Below, in pieces: positions 1 through 10,216 of a stretch of DNA of 64,000 nt; the stretch's first letter is position 1; every line of letters starts with the position of its first letter. The notes under the pieces are model-generated. The model ran no database searches. It was not told the origin of the DNA and worked only from the letters and a program-made list of their open reading frames with translations. Made by a program: the position numbers and the translations under genes. The stretch comes from Bacillus sp. ZZV12-4809 (GTDB lineage: Bacteria > Bacillota > Bacilli > Bacillales > Cytobacillaceae), in contig NZ_VCRN01000002.1 of NCBI RefSeq assembly GCF_009849585.1, positions 124,001 to 188,000 of the forward strand, in the 5' to 3' direction.

Positions 1-1122
1 TTTGACCCTGCGAATTTTAAAAATGTGCCTCCGGAAATTTACAACCGCAATCTGCCGATATGGAGTACATACGAGCCAGGTTCCACATTTAAAATCATTA
101 CTCTGGCAGCTGCATTAGAAGAGGGAAAGGTAAACTTGGAAAAGGATCATTTCCACGACCCGGGATCTGTTGAAGTGGGCGGTGCCAGACTTAGATGCTG
201 GAAGAAGGGCGGACATGGCAGCCAGACTTATCTTGAAGTTGTACAGAATTCCTGCAACCCGGGATTTGTAGAGCTGGGTGAGAGATTAGGCAAAGAGGCA
301 CTATTTAAATATATCCGCGACTTCGGGTTTGGCGAGAAGACCGGCATCGACCTGCAGGGCGAGGGAAAGGGGATTCTATTTAACCTCGATCGTGTTGGTC
401 CTGTTGAGCAGGCAACTACTGCTTTTGGACAGGGGGTTTCCGTTACCCCGATCCAGCAGGTAGCGGCCATTTCTGCTGCAGTTAATGGCGGGACATTATA
501 CACACCATATATAGCGAAAGAGCTTATAAATCCTGCTACAGGTGAAGTTTTGATGAAAAAATCGCCGGATGCAAAAAGGAAAGTAATTTCAAAGGAAACA
601 TCAGATGAAATCCGCAAAGCGCTTGAATCGGTTGTGGCAAAAGGATCAGGAAAAAAAGCGTTCGTTGACGGATATCGTGTTGGGGGAAAAACAGGAACTG
701 CGCAAAAAGCGCAAAATGGCCGGTACCTGGAAAATAACCATATCGTATCATTTATTGGATTTGCACCTGCTGATGATCCTCAGCTCGTCGTGTATGTGGC
801 TGTGGATAATCCAAAAGGAACCGTTCAATTTGGCGGCGTGGTTGCTGCTCCAATCGTTGGAGAAATCATGGGTGACAGTCTGCGTGCGATGGGTGTAAAG
901 CCCCGCAAAAATCAAATTGAAAAAGAGCTTACCTGGATGGATTCCCCAATGATTGAGGTGCCGGATATGGTAGGTCTGACAAAGAAAGATCTTGGTGAAC
1001 TCTATCTGAACCTTAAAATAGATGCAAGCGGGACAGGAAATACGGTGGTGAAGCAAACGCCTCAGCCGGGCATAAAGTTAAAAGAAGGTTCAACGATCCG
1101 CCTGTATTTTGATGATAAATAA
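1..1122 (+). CDS. spoVD: SpoVD, sporulation-specific penicillin-binding protein (3' part only)
   Basis: This is the C-terminal part of a class B penicillin-binding protein; the reading frame is open from base 1, so the start lies before the window. All three transpeptidase motifs are visible: STFK with the nucleophilic serine (bases 82-93), SCN (250-258) and KTG (688-696). A single PASTA domain (about 943-1116) ends the protein. One PASTA domain and the position just before murE fit SpoVD rather than the division enzyme PBP2B. SpoVD crosslinks spore cortex peptidoglycan with the partner SpoVE, which is encoded four genes downstream. A terminator follows directly. Confidence 0.93.
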   Translation, partial: FDPANFKNVPPEIYNRNLPIWSTYEPGSTFKIITLAAALEEGKVNLEKDHFHDPGSVEVGGARLRCWKKGGHGSQTYLEVVQNSCNPGFVELGERLGKEALFKYIRDFGFGEKTGIDLQGEGKGILFNLDRVGPVEQATTAFGQGVSVTPIQQVAAISAAVNGGTLYTPYIAKELINPATGEVLMKKSPDAKRKVISKETSDEIRKALESVVAKGSGKKAFVDGYRVGGKTGTAQKAQNGRYLENNHIVSFIGFAPADDPQLVVYVAVDNPKGTVQFGGVVAAPIVGEIMGDSLRAMGVKPRKNQIEKELTWMDSPMIEVPDMVGLTKKDLGELYLNLKIDASGTGNTVVKQTPQPGIKLKEGSTIRLYFDDK

Positions 1123-1135
1123 GAAGAGGGATGAG

Positions 1136-1168
1136 GGCGGCGTCCTCCTGGGCCGCCTGATTTTTTTT
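1136..1168 (+). terminator. Rho-independent terminator after spoVD
   Basis: A 6-bp stem GGCGGC (1136-1141) / GCCGCC (1152-1157) with a 10-nt loop is followed by GA and eight T. It separates spoVD from murE, so murE probably has its own promoter in the remaining roughly 190 bases. I could not assign that promoter with confidence. Confidence 0.75.
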
Positions 1169-1358
1169 GTTTGTAAGGAAACTGTAACATACTTTCCAGG
1201 TTTGGCTCCTATATATTAAATAGCTAAAAAAGCAATTATCCTGTACAATATATATCGCCATCATTTAGAATGTTATTTTGATTATATTTATTTACATTGA
1301 CCAGCTTCACTAAAAAGAGGAATAGTTTGCTCTGTTTAACATGAGAGGAATGGTAAAG

Positions 1359-2819
1359 ATGGAATTACATAAACTGCTGCGATTTTTACAGCCTTATACG
1401 ACTTATAAAGGGGAAGACCTGGAAATAACAGCAATTGTTAACGATAACCGGAAAGTTACACCTGGAAGTTTGTTTGTTTGCATTGAGGGCTATACGGTTG
1501 ATGGCCATGACTTTGCAGGTTCTGCTGCTGAAAAAGGTGCAGCTGCAGTAGTTGCCCAAAAAGAGCTGGACTTGGATATCCCGGTTATAGTAGTTAAAAA
1601 TACTAAACGGGCTCTGGCAGTTCTTGCTGATGCTTTTTATGAACAGCCAAGCAAGCAGCTTCATTTGATTGGAATAACAGGGACTAATGGCAAAACAACA
1701 ACAAGCCATTTGATTGAAAAAATTCTTGCGGATGCAGGAAGGAAAACCGGCTTAATTGGCACGATGTATACAAAGATAAACGATGAAATCTTTGAAGTGA
1801 AAAATACAACTCCTGAAAGCTTGACTCTGCAAAGCACATTTAGAAAAATGGCAGATGCAGGTGTAGATTCAGCTGTAATGGAAGTGTCTTCACATGCACT
1901 TGTTGAAGGCCGCGTTCATGGATGTGATTTTAATATAGCCGTGTTTACGAATCTGTCACAGGATCATTTGGATTATCATAAAACAATGGATGAATATAGG
2001 AGAGCAAAAGGGCTGTTGTTTGCCCAGCTTGGAAGTGCCTATAATCATGTAGAACCGAAATATGCCATTTTAAATTCAGATGACCCTGCTTCAGCAGAGT
2101 ATGAAACATCGACATCTGCTCATGTCATTTCCTATGGTATTGACCAGGAAGCTGATCTGAGGGCCATTAATATTCAGATGACTGCTGCCGGCACGGAATT
2201 TGATTTGATCTCTCCTTTCGGGAAGTATAAAGTTTCCTTAAAAATGATAGGCAAGTTCAGCATTTATAATGTCCTTGCCAGTATTGGAGCCGGGATCGCT
2301 GCGGGGATACCAATCTCTCAAATCATTAAATCTGCGGAAGAAGTTAAAGGTGTAGCCGGCAGATTTGAGACCGTGGATGCGGGTCAGAACTTTTCTGTGA
2401 TCGTTGATTATTCTCATACACCCGACAGCCTGAAAAATGCTCTGGAAACGGTAAAGCAATTTGCACGGAAGCGCATTTTTGCCATCGTGGGATGCGGAGG
2501 AGACAGAGACAGATCCAAACGGCCGCTTATGGCTGAAATTGCATGCCAGTACAGTACAGACCCAATCTTTACTTCAGATAATCCGAGAAGTGAAGACCCA
2601 GTCCAAATCCTGAAGGATATGGAAGAGGGAGTAAAAGAGGAAAGTTACAAAGTTTTCGTCGATCGAAAAGAGGCCATTCACTATGCGGTGAAAAATGCCG
2701 ATGAAGGAGACGTAATCTTAATAGCAGGAAAGGGTCATGAGACATATCAGATTGTAGGCAGCCATGTTTTTGATTTTGATGACCGTCTTGTGGCAAAAGA
2801 GGCAATAGAGGAGCGATAA
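1359..2819 (+). CDS. murE: MurE, UDP-MurNAc-L-Ala-D-Glu:meso-diaminopimelate ligase
   Basis: MurE adds meso-diaminopimelate to UDP-MurNAc-dipeptide in the cytoplasm, the third amino acid step of peptidoglycan precursor synthesis. The product is 486 aa. It has the Mur ligase N-terminal domain, the ATP P-loop GTNGKTT (about residues 108-114), the diaminopimelate-selecting motif DNPRSEDP (about 407-414) and KGHETYQ near the end. In-frame ATGs at 1341 and 1350 also exist. I chose 1359 because MELHKLL aligns with the usual MurE N terminus and AGAGG lies 10 bases upstream. Confidence 0.95.
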   Translation: MELHKLLRFLQPYTTYKGEDLEITAIVNDNRKVTPGSLFVCIEGYTVDGHDFAGSAAEKGAAAVVAQKELDLDIPVIVVKNTKRALAVLADAFYEQPSKQLHLIGITGTNGKTTTSHLIEKILADAGRKTGLIGTMYTKINDEIFEVKNTTPESLTLQSTFRKMADAGVDSAVMEVSSHALVEGRVHGCDFNIAVFTNLSQDHLDYHKTMDEYRRAKGLLFAQLGSAYNHVEPKYAILNSDDPASAEYETSTSAHVISYGIDQEADLRAINIQMTAAGTEFDLISPFGKYKVSLKMIGKFSIYNVLASIGAGIAAGIPISQIIKSAEEVKGVAGRFETVDAGQNFSVIVDYSHTPDSLKNALETVKQFARKRIFAIVGCGGDRDRSKRPLMAEIACQYSTDPIFTSDNPRSEDPVQILKDMEEGVKEESYKVFVDRKEAIHYAVKNADEGDVILIAGKGHETYQIVGSHVFDFDDRLVAKEAIEER

Positions 2820-2820
2820 A

Positions 2821-3270
2821 ATGTATTTGACGTATCAGGATTTAGCGGAATTGTTTCCGGCTGTAAAAGGGATAAAGGATCATAAGCTGGAATTTCATAC
2901 CGTCGCTTCGTCCTCGACTGACCAACAGCCAAAAGGAATCTATATTCCTTACAGGGAAGCCGGCAATCTGAAGGAAGCTATTGAAAAAGGGGCTATTGCT
3001 GCAATCTGGAATGAGGATACAGAAACGCCGTCATACACCCCAAATCATTTTCCTCTTTTTTATACAAACGACTTAACGAAAGGCTTAAAGGATATCATGG
3101 AATTATATTTAAATAAATTAAGTAAAGCAGAAGAAAGTGTGAACACAACTAATTTCCTTATTTCGGATGAAGAAAGTCTTAAAGAAAATGAATCAACATA
3201 TGATATTGCTGTAATGGCTGAAAGATTAGCGGAAGCTGCTGAACTTGGCAAGCAGGAAAGGAGGGGATAA
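2821..3270 (+). CDS. Stand-alone MurF N-terminal-domain-like protein (murF remnant)
   Basis: The product is 149 aa and starts one base after the murE stop, with AGAGGAG inside the murE end as SD. Residues about 28-102 (from [12 protein letters not shown] through AAIWNED to [16 protein letters not shown]) resemble the substrate-binding N-terminal domain of MurF, as in TDTRKLEQHQLFIP and AAVLWD of the full enzyme. The ATP-binding and C-terminal domains are absent, with no GTNGKT P-loop. The last ~45 residues are charged and probably helical. It cannot be a ligase. It sits between murE and mraY, the place murF takes in many bacteria, although B. subtilis keeps murF next to ddl elsewhere. Its frame and SD are intact, so it may still be translated. 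Function unknown. Confidence 0.7.
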   Translation: MYLTYQDLAELFPAVKGIKDHKLEFHTVASSSTDQQPKGIYIPYREAGNLKEAIEKGAIAAIWNEDTETPSYTPNHFPLFYTNDLTKGLKDIMELYLNKLSKAEESVNTTNFLISDEESLKENESTYDIAVMAERLAEAAELGKQERRG

Positions 3271-3272
3271 GT

Positions 3273-4247
3273 ATGATGGAGCAAGTTGTTTTTTTCACAA
3301 TATTGGCGGGCTTTTTAATTACGGTATTGCTGTCTCCCATATTCATTCCCTTTCTGAGAAGATTGAAATTTGGCCAAAGCATCCGTGAAGAAGGCCCCAA
3401 ATCACATCAGAAGAAGACAGGTACTCCGACAATGGGAGGGATTATGATTCTCCTTTCCGTTACGGTGACCACTTTATTTATGACAGGTAAATTTTCAGAA
3501 CCTACAGTAGAAACATATCTGCTGCTTCTGGTTACCCTGGGTTTTGGACTCCTCGGTTTTCTGGATGATTTTATCAAAGTGGTTTTAAAGCGGAATCTTG
3601 GCCTGACTTCAAAACAGAAGCTTCTTGGCCAGATTATTATTTCAGTGATTTTTTACTTTGTTTTCAAGCAGAATGACTTTTCTACAGAAGTACATATTCC
3701 GCTGACAGATGTTTCGATTGATTTGGGATGGGGGTATGTTTTATTTATTATATTCTGGCTGGTGGGATTCTCTAATGCTGTCAATCTGACAGATGGACTC
3801 GATGGTCTTGTTTCAGGGACTGCTGCAATCGCATTTGGAGCATTTGCAGTATTGGCCTGGAATCAGTCACAATTTGATGTAGCCATTTTTTCAGTGGCTG
3901 TAGTGGGAGCGGTATTGGGGTTTCTTGTCTTTAACGCCCATCCTGCAAAGGTGTTTATGGGAGACACCGGTTCATTAGCTCTTGGCGGCGCCATTGCGAC
4001 TATAGCTATTCTGACAAAACTTGAAATCATCCTGATTATTATCGGCGGTGTTTTTGTTATTGAAACATTATCTGTTATTTTACAGGTGGCCTCTTTTAAA
4101 ACCACCGGCAGACGGATTTTTCGTATGAGCCCGCTCCATCATCATTATGAATTGGTGGGCTGGTCAGAATGGCGGGTTGTTGTTACGTTCTGGACGGTTG
4201 GGTTATTATTTGCAATCTTAGGAATTTATATTGAGGTGTGGGTGTAA
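3273..4247 (+). CDS. mraY: MraY, phospho-MurNAc-pentapeptide translocase
   Basis: MraY transfers phospho-MurNAc-pentapeptide to undecaprenyl phosphate, giving lipid I at the inner membrane face. The product is 324 aa, very hydrophobic with about ten membrane segments. It shows the family motifs FLDDFIK (catalytic Asp pair), NLTDGLDGL and the [11 protein letters not shown] loop near the C terminus. A very strong SD (GGAGGGG) lies 6 bases before ATG 3273. The start MMEQV matches MLEQV of homologues. MurD follows without a gap. Confidence 0.96.
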   Translation: MMEQVVFFTILAGFLITVLLSPIFIPFLRRLKFGQSIREEGPKSHQKKTGTPTMGGIMILLSVTVTTLFMTGKFSEPTVETYLLLLVTLGFGLLGFLDDFIKVVLKRNLGLTSKQKLLGQIIISVIFYFVFKQNDFSTEVHIPLTDVSIDLGWGYVLFIIFWLVGFSNAVNLTDGLDGLVSGTAAIAFGAFAVLAWNQSQFDVAIFSVAVVGAVLGFLVFNAHPAKVFMGDTGSLALGGAIATIAILTKLEIILIIIGGVFVIETLSVILQVASFKTTGRRIFRMSPLHHHYELVGWSEWRVVVTFWTVGLLFAILGIYIEVWV

Positions 4248-5600
4248 GTGAAAGAAGTCAATCGCTATCAACATAAAAAAATATTAGTACTGGGGCTGGC
4301 CAAAAGCGGAGTGTGTGCAGCTTCCCTTTTACATAACCTTGGAGCATTTGTGACTGTTAATGATTATAAGCCGCTCTCAGAAAATCCTGAAGCACAGGGA
4401 CTGCTTGAGCAGGGGATTACGGTTATTTGCGGTGGCCATCCTATTGAACTTCTTGAAGAGGGGTTCGAGCTGATTGTAAAGAATCCTGGTATTCCTTATC
4501 ATAACCCAATGATAAAAGGAGCCCTCGAAAAGGGCATACCGGTTATTACAGAAGTGGAGCTTGCCTATCAGGTTTCTGAAGCTCCTTTTATTGGGATTAC
4601 AGGTACAAATGGAAAAACTACAACTACTACACTTGTGTTTGAAATGCTCCAGGCAGGAAGAAAAATGCCGCTGATTGCAGGAAATATTGGTACAGTGGCT
4701 TCCGAAGTTGCCCAGGATGCCGGGGAAGAAAACAATATCGTGATTGAGCTTTCATCGTTTCAGCTGATGGGAATTCAGGATTTCAGGCCGAGAATTGCCA
4801 TTTTAACAAATTTATATGATGCCCATTTGGACTACCATGGCACAAGAGAAGAATACCATGCAGCCAAGGAAAACATTACGATGAATCAGACTGAACAGGA
4901 CTATTTCATTGTCAATGCTGATCAAGATAAAGTAATGGAAGCGGCTGCCCGGTCAAAGGCTCGCATAATTCCTTTTTCAACCTCCAAAGTGCTGTCTGAA
5001 GGTGCATATGTGAAAGATGACTGGATTTATTTTAATGATGAACAAGTGATGAAAAGAAAAGATGTTTCATTGCCAGGGGAGCATAACCTTGAGAATATAC
5101 TTTCCTCAATGGCAGCTGCAAAGCTGGCCGGTGTAGGCAACGAAGCCATCCGCCAGGTTCTAAGTTCGTTTACGGGAGTCAAACACCGCCTTCAGTATGT
5201 TGGAGAATATCAGAACAGGAAATTTTATAATGATTCAAAGGCAACAAACATCCTGGCAACGAAGAATGCAGTCTCAGCATTTGCCCAGCCTGTTATTCTT
5301 CTTGCAGGCGGTCTGGACCGCGGCAATGGCTTTGAAGAACTCATTCCATCTCTAAAAAAGGTAAAGGCTCTGGTAACCTTCGGGGAAACAGCTGAAAAGA
5401 TTGAAAGTGCAGCATTGGAAGCGGGAATAAAAACCATTGAGCGTGTCGATAATGTGGAAAAAGCCGTACCTGCTGCCTTTAAGCTTTCAGAGCCTGGAGA
5501 TGTCATTCTGCTTTCTCCTGCTTGCGCTAGCTGGGACCAATATAAAACTTTTGAGGTTCGGGGAGACATGTTTATAGATGCGGTGCATAAACTTAGTTAA
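4248..5600 (+). CDS. murD: MurD, UDP-MurNAc-L-Ala:D-Glu ligase
   Basis: MurD adds D-glutamate to UDP-MurNAc-L-Ala. The product is 450 aa, the usual family length. Features are an N-terminal Rossmann-like domain beginning LVLGLAKSG, the P-loop [24 protein letters not shown] and [10 protein letters not shown] near the end. The start is GTG directly after the mraY TAA, with GAGGTG about 9 bases upstream inside mraY, so the two genes are translationally close-coupled. Confidence 0.95.
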   Translation: MKEVNRYQHKKILVLGLAKSGVCAASLLHNLGAFVTVNDYKPLSENPEAQGLLEQGITVICGGHPIELLEEGFELIVKNPGIPYHNPMIKGALEKGIPVITEVELAYQVSEAPFIGITGTNGKTTTTTLVFEMLQAGRKMPLIAGNIGTVASEVAQDAGEENNIVIELSSFQLMGIQDFRPRIAILTNLYDAHLDYHGTREEYHAAKENITMNQTEQDYFIVNADQDKVMEAAARSKARIIPFSTSKVLSEGAYVKDDWIYFNDEQVMKRKDVSLPGEHNLENILSSMAAAKLAGVGNEAIRQVLSSFTGVKHRLQYVGEYQNRKFYNDSKATNILATKNAVSAFAQPVILLAGGLDRGNGFEELIPSLKKVKALVTFGETAEKIESAALEAGIKTIERVDNVEKAVPAAFKLSEPGDVILLSPACASWDQYKTFEVRGDMFIDAVHKLS

Positions 5601-5656
5601 GGGCTTGTCTGCGGGACCAGGAAACTTTCATCAAAGGAATTCATCTTCCTCGCGTG

Positions 5657-5685
5657 ACATTTAGAGCTTTAAAAAGGAATAAAAT
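5657..5685 (+). promoter_or_regulatory. Candidate SigE-type promoter for spoVE
   Basis: In the 168-base gap between murD and spoVE, ACATTTA (5657-5663) is followed after 14 bases by AATAAAAT (5678-5685). The second box matches the SigE -10 consensus CATACAAT at 6 of 8 positions; the first is a weak fit to the SigE -35. spoVE is known to have mother-cell expression in B. subtilis. The assignment is inference. Confidence 0.3.
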
Positions 5686-5768
5686 CCTGCCGGAGAGATG
5701 TAAGCTTTTAACGGCAGAGCAGATTATTCTCTTTAATAGCCCTAAAACTTGCATTCGAGGTGTTTTCG

Positions 5769-6869
5769 TTGCCGGCAAAAAAAACCACTCCCGATTTTAT
5801 ATTAATGATCGTCACTTTAATGCTGCTTGCTGTTGGGCTGACTATGGTTTACAGTGCAAGTGCAATTTGGGCAGATTATAAATTTGCCGATTCTTTCTTT
5901 TTTGCGAAAAGGCAAATGCTTTTTGCTGGAGTTGGAATAATTGCGATGTTTTTTATTATGAATGTGGATTATTGGACCTGGAGAACATGGGCAAAAGTCT
6001 TGATCATCATCTGTTTTGTGCTTTTGCTTCTGGTGCTGGTTCCGGGTGTTGGCAATGTGCGAAACGGTTCCAGGAGCTGGATTGGCGTTGGTGCCTTTTC
6101 TGTACAGCCTTCGGAGTTTATGAAGCTGGCCATGATTGTGTTTATGGCAAAATTCCTCTCCGAAAAGCAGAAGCTGATCACTTCTTTCCGAAAAGGACTT
6201 GTACCATCTCTGGGGCTTGTGTTTTTAGCATTTGGATTAATTATGCTGCAGCCTGATTTAGGGACCGGAACAGTAATGGTGGGTACTTGTGTTGTCATGA
6301 TCTTCATAGCAGGGGCCAGAATCAGCCACTTTGTCTGGTTCGCCGCTGCAGGGGTGGCCGGATTTGTGGCACTGGTTCTGTCAGCGCCTTACAGGATAAA
6401 GCGAATAACATCCTTTCTAGACCCATGGGAGGATCCGCTGGGCAGCGGATTCCAGATTATACAATCCTTATATGCAATAGGTCCAGGAGGGCTGTTTGGC
6501 CTTGGTCTGGGACAGAGCAGACAAAAGTTTTTCTATCTTCCTGAACCGCAGACAGACTTTATTTTTGCCATTTTAGCTGAGGAACTTGGATTTATCGGCG
6601 GATCTTTTGTCATATTGTTATTTGCGCTTCTTTTATGGCGCGGCATCCGCATCGCTCTTGGCGCCCCTGATTTGTATGGCAGTTTTTTGGCTGTTGGCAT
6701 TATTGCAATGGTCGCAATTCAGGTAATGATTAACATCGGGGTTGTAACTGGCCTGATGCCTGTTACGGGGATAACACTCCCATTTCTGAGCTATGGGGGA
6801 TCATCCCTGACACTGATGCTAATGGCTATAGGGGTTCTGCTTAATATCAGCAGATATGCAAGGTACTAG
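5769..6869 (+). CDS. spoVE: SpoVE, SEDS-family peptidoglycan polymerase of spore cortex
   Basis: SpoVE is the SEDS (FtsW/RodA family) glycosyltransferase that works with SpoVD to make cortex peptidoglycan in the outer forespore membrane. The product is 366 aa, identical in length to B. subtilis SpoVE, with about ten membrane segments. It carries VYSASA near the N terminus, QPDLGTG, PEPQTDFIFA and the terminal GGSSL motif. The start is TTG 5769 (MPAKKTTPD), with GAGGTG 7 bases upstream. A GTG at 5760 lies inside that SD and is less likely. The adjacent murD points to common use of lipid II. Confidence 0.93.
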   Translation: MPAKKTTPDFILMIVTLMLLAVGLTMVYSASAIWADYKFADSFFFAKRQMLFAGVGIIAMFFIMNVDYWTWRTWAKVLIIICFVLLLLVLVPGVGNVRNGSRSWIGVGAFSVQPSEFMKLAMIVFMAKFLSEKQKLITSFRKGLVPSLGLVFLAFGLIMLQPDLGTGTVMVGTCVVMIFIAGARISHFVWFAAAGVAGFVALVLSAPYRIKRITSFLDPWEDPLGSGFQIIQSLYAIGPGGLFGLGLGQSRQKFFYLPEPQTDFIFAILAEELGFIGGSFVILLFALLLWRGIRIALGAPDLYGSFLAVGIIAMVAIQVMINIGVVTGLMPVTGITLPFLSYGGSSLTLMLMAIGVLLNISRYARY

Positions 6870-6890
6870 CGCATTTATAACATGCATTTT

Positions 6891-6922
6891 AGGAAACCCT
6901 GTAAAGCAGGGTTTCCTTTTTT
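6891..6922 (+). terminator. Rho-independent terminator after spoVE
   Basis: An 11-bp perfect stem AGGAAACCCTG / CAGGGTTTCCT with loop TAAAG is followed by a T run to 6922. It splits the dcw cluster, so murG-murB have a separate transcript start in 6923-7153. No clear promoter was found there. Confidence 0.92.
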
Positions 6923-7153
6923 GAAAGAAATCATTTATCGGGACGCAGAATTATCAAACTTCTTTGCAATTTTGCACATTATTACATTTCTTTAACATTA
7001 TGATGTTCGTTCCTATCTATTTGTTTTGAATATAGTAGAATAGGGAAATGAGGGAGTGTTTTCACACCAGCCCACTGCGGCCATGTTAAATCTTCTTGGA
7101 TGGCATAACAAATGAAAATTTTATAGATTATTACTCTTTTATGAGGTGAAAGA

Positions 7154-8257
7154 ATGAAAATTGCTGTTAGCGGCGGAGGAACTGGCGGTCATATATACCC
7201 CGCACTTGCGCTCATAAGACAAATTCAGAAAGAACATAAGAATGCTGAATTTTTATATATTGGGACTGAAAAGGGGCTTGAAAACACGATTGTGAATCGG
7301 GAAAATATCCCTTTTAAATCAATACATATAACCGGTTTTAAAAGAAAAATCTCCGTGGATAATGTAAAAACTGTATTAAGGTTCCTGAAAGGTGTTCGCG
7401 ACAGTAAAAAGATGCTCAAGGAATTTAAGGCGGATGTTGTCATCGGTACAGGAGGATATGTATGCGGTCCTGTTGTTTATGCTGCATCCAAGCTGGGCAT
7501 TCCAACTGTTATTCATGAGCAAAACAGCGTTCCCGGATTAACCAATAAATTTTTAAGCAGATATGTAGATAAAATCGCTGTTTGCTTTGAAGAAGCTAAG
7601 GCTTTCTTTCCGGAAACTAAAACCGTCCTGACAGGGAACCCGCGTGCCTCAGAGGTGCTTGGACAGGATGGAATCAAAGGAAGGCTGTCAGCTGGATTAA
7701 AGACAGGCGTTCCGGCTGTGTTGATATTTGGCGGCAGCAGAGGAGCAAGGCCAATAAATGATGCAGTGTTAAAAACACTGGCAGAGCTGGGTGAAAAGCC
7801 ATATCAGGTTCTTTATATTACAGGGGATGTTCATTATGATGATGTGCAAAAAGAAGTAGAACTTGTGGGAAGCCCTGAAAATGTAATAATCAAACCGTTT
7901 ATTCACAATATGCCTGAAGTGCTGGCCGGAGCAAGCCTTGTTGTATCACGTGCTGGGGCCACTACTTTAGCAGAGATAACTTCTTTAGGCATTCCAAGCA
8001 TTTTAATCCCAAGTCCGTATGTCACAAATAACCACCAGGAGAAAAATGCAAGAGCGCTTAGTGACCATGGTGCTGCAGAGCTATTGCTTGAGAAAGAATT
8101 AACAGGTAAAAAGCTTATAGATAGCATTGATCGGATTATCCTCGATAAGGATAAAATGGATAGCATGAAGGAAGCTTCAAAAAAGCTGGGAATCCGGGAT
8201 GCATCAAATAGACTATATAAATTAATGGCAGAATTGGTTTCAAAAAGCGGGAAGTAG
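7154..8257 (+). CDS. murG: MurG, lipid II synthase (GlcNAc transferase)
   Basis: MurG adds GlcNAc to lipid I, making lipid II at the cytoplasmic membrane face. The product is 367 aa of the GT28 family. It shows the N-terminal glycine-rich loop [18 protein letters not shown], the second-domain motif [10 protein letters not shown], the UDP-GlcNAc site [10 protein letters not shown] and [10 protein letters not shown]. The start ATG 7154 has GAGGTG 7 bases upstream. It is followed 66 bases later by murB, probably in the same transcript. Confidence 0.96.
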   Translation: MKIAVSGGGTGGHIYPALALIRQIQKEHKNAEFLYIGTEKGLENTIVNRENIPFKSIHITGFKRKISVDNVKTVLRFLKGVRDSKKMLKEFKADVVIGTGGYVCGPVVYAASKLGIPTVIHEQNSVPGLTNKFLSRYVDKIAVCFEEAKAFFPETKTVLTGNPRASEVLGQDGIKGRLSAGLKTGVPAVLIFGGSRGARPINDAVLKTLAELGEKPYQVLYITGDVHYDDVQKEVELVGSPENVIIKPFIHNMPEVLAGASLVVSRAGATTLAEITSLGIPSILIPSPYVTNNHQEKNARALSDHGAAELLLEKELTGKKLIDSIDRIILDKDKMDSMKEASKKLGIRDASNRLYKLMAELVSKSGK

Positions 8258-8323
8258 CCATGACTTCTATATTTGCATAAAATAAATAAATTTAGGCAGA
8301 AATCAATAGAAAGGGAGGTAAAT

Positions 8324-9232
8324 ATGGACGAATTTATCAGCAAACTTAGAGATTTAAACATTGGAACAATTAAAGAGAATGAACCGATGGCTAATCATAC
8401 AACAATGAAGATTGGCGGTCCCGCCGATTTGTTTATTGAGCCTTCATCCATAGAAAGCCTGGCAAAAGCGATGGAACTGATCCGTCAATATGAAGTGAAC
8501 TGGAGAGCAATTGGAAGAGGGTCGAATCTGCTCGTTTCGGATGGCGGAATAGAAGGTGTGGTCATTAAATTGGGCCGCGGCTTGGATCACTTGGATCTTA
8601 ATGGAACGGAGCTAAGAGCAGGCGGCGGTTATTCACTTGTAGCCCTCTCCACGATAATCAGTAAAAAAGGGCTGTCAGGACTCGAGTTTGCCAGTGGTAT
8701 ACCCGGATCAGTAGGCGGAGCAGTTTATATGAACGCTGGAGCTCACGGATCGGATATTTCGCAAATCCTGACCAGAGCTCATGTTCTTTTTGAGGATGGA
8801 AAGATGGGCTGGCTCACAAACGATGAGATGGAGTTTTCATATAGAACCTCTGTTCTCCAAAAGAAACGGCCAGGGATTGTTCTTGAAGCCGTTTTTCAAC
8901 TTGCCGAGGGAGACAGGGAAAAGATATCCTCTGCAATGCAAAAGAATAAGGATTACAGGAAGGAAACTCAGCCTTGGAACTTCCCATGTGCAGGAAGTAT
9001 TTTCCGAAACCCGCTTCCTGAATATGCCGGTAATCTCATAGAAAAAGCCGGCTTGAAAGGCCACTCCATTGGAGGTGCTCAAATTTCCAATATGCATGGG
9101 AACTTCATCGTGAATGCAGGAGATGCAAAAGCGGAAGATGTCCTTGCACTTATTCAGCATATTAAGGATACAATTTTTGATAAGTACGGGGTAAAGATGG
9201 AGACAGAAGTGGAAATAATCGGTCGAAAGTAA
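8324..9232 (+). CDS. murB: MurB, UDP-N-acetylenolpyruvoylglucosamine reductase
   Basis: This FAD-dependent enzyme reduces UDP-GlcNAc-enolpyruvate to UDP-MurNAc using NADPH. The product is 302 aa, a type II MurB as in other Bacillus. FAD-binding and active-site features are [49 protein letters not shown] and HGNFIVN. The long open frame reaches back to 8273, but ATG 8324 has a perfect AAGGGAGGT 5 bases upstream and matches the family N terminus. Confidence 0.95.
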   Translation: MDEFISKLRDLNIGTIKENEPMANHTTMKIGGPADLFIEPSSIESLAKAMELIRQYEVNWRAIGRGSNLLVSDGGIEGVVIKLGRGLDHLDLNGTELRAGGGYSLVALSTIISKKGLSGLEFASGIPGSVGGAVYMNAGAHGSDISQILTRAHVLFEDGKMGWLTNDEMEFSYRTSVLQKKRPGIVLEAVFQLAEGDREKISSAMQKNKDYRKETQPWNFPCAGSIFRNPLPEYAGNLIEKAGLKGHSIGGAQISNMHGNFIVNAGDAKAEDVLALIQHIKDTIFDKYGVKMETEVEIIGRK

Positions 9233-9304
9233 CGGGAAATAATACCTCGCAGATACCATTTATTGTGATATAATGATTAATTAGATAACAGTAAATGCAG
9301 TGTA

Positions 9305-9327
9305 AACGGCATGTTTCGCATGCCGTT
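9305..9327 (+). terminator. Hairpin after murB, possible weak terminator
   Basis: A 9-bp perfect stem AACGGCATG / CATGCCGTT with loop TTTCG is followed by the pyrimidine-rich CTCTTCCCT rather than a T run. It may be a weak terminator or a processing and stability hairpin before divIB. Confidence 0.4.
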
Positions 9328-9424
9328 CTCTTCCCTAATTTATTAATTGCATAAATTGTGCTGGACAAGCCACTTGATTGTTTAAATTTATTGTCCTTGC
9401 GCTTTTCTTGATGGGGTGATAAAT

Positions 9425-10216
9425 GTGGAGAAAAGTAAGGTTGTCTCGCTTGAGGATCGAATCCCGAAGCTTAAACAGCAAAGAAAAAAGAAAGCAAATA
9501 GAAGACTGATCTTTTTGCTGCTGCTTTTTTTCTCACTGATTGTTTTAGTTATCTACTTTCAATCGCCCTTAAGCCATATTAAACAAATTAAAGTCACCGG
9601 CAATTCAATTTATGATAAAGAAGAAATTATTCAAATCAGCGGTGTTACTGAAAAAACAAATATTTGGAAGGTTGACGAAGAGGGAATGAAGGGTAAGCTT
9701 AAAGAGCTGCCTGAAATAAAATCTTCAACTGTTAAGGTTCAGCTGCCAAGCACAATCATAATCCAGGTTGATGAACTAAAGCGCATTGCCTACATAGCGA
9801 AAGAGAAGCACTACCTTCCTGTTATGGAGAATGGGAGCATATTAAAGGATGTAAAGGCAGCAGAGATCCCTGTTAACGCACCAATCCTAAATGGCTTTTC
9901 TGAGGGAGCCATTCTTGATATGATGATCGGAGAACTTGAAACACTGCCTGAAGAGGTATTAAATTCAATTTCCGAAGTCCATCACACTCCCAAAAAAACA
10001 GATTCCAATCATATTACTTTGTATATGAATGATGGTTTTGAAGTCAGTGCTACATTAAGAAGCTTTTCAGAAAAAATGGCACACTACCCTTCTATCATAA
10101 GCCAGCTGGATCCCGAGAAAAAGGGAATTATTGACTTGGAAGTAGGCTCTTATTTCAAAGCTTATGAAAAAGAGGGAGCTGAAGAGGTTGAAGAAGAAAA
10201 TGAAGGTGAAGGGTAA
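9425..10216 (+). CDS. divIB: DivIB (FtsQ family) cell division protein
   Basis: DivIB is a bitopic divisome protein that stabilises FtsL/DivIC and is needed at septa. The product is 263 aa, equal to B. subtilis DivIB: a basic cytoplasmic tail (RIPKLKQQRKKKANRR), one membrane segment (about residues 28-47), then the POTRA domain (IKQIKVTGN) and beta domain, with an acidic C-terminal tail. The start is GTG 9425, with GGGGTGAT 5 bases upstream. A GTG at 9416 overlaps that SD. ylxW starts inside the 3' end. Confidence 0.92.
   Translation: MEKSKVVSLEDRIPKLKQQRKKKANRRLIFLLLLFFSLIVLVIYFQSPLSHIKQIKVTGNSIYDKEEIIQISGVTEKTNIWKVDEEGMKGKLKELPEIKSSTVKVQLPSTIIIQVDELKRIAYIAKEKHYLPVMENGSILKDVKAAEIPVNAPILNGFSEGAILDMMIGELETLPEEVLNSISEVHHTPKKTDSNHITLYMNDGFEVSATLRSFSEKMAHYPSIISQLDPEKKGIIDLEVGSYFKAYEKEGAEEVEEENEGEG

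Noticed and set aside
2821-3270. Frameshifted full-length murF
   Set aside because: Only 2 bases separate this gene from mraY, so no room exists for the missing domains in any frame.
5654-5881. 75-codon frame across the spoVE start
   Set aside because: It overlaps spoVE in another frame and lacks an SD; the gap sequence looks regulatory.
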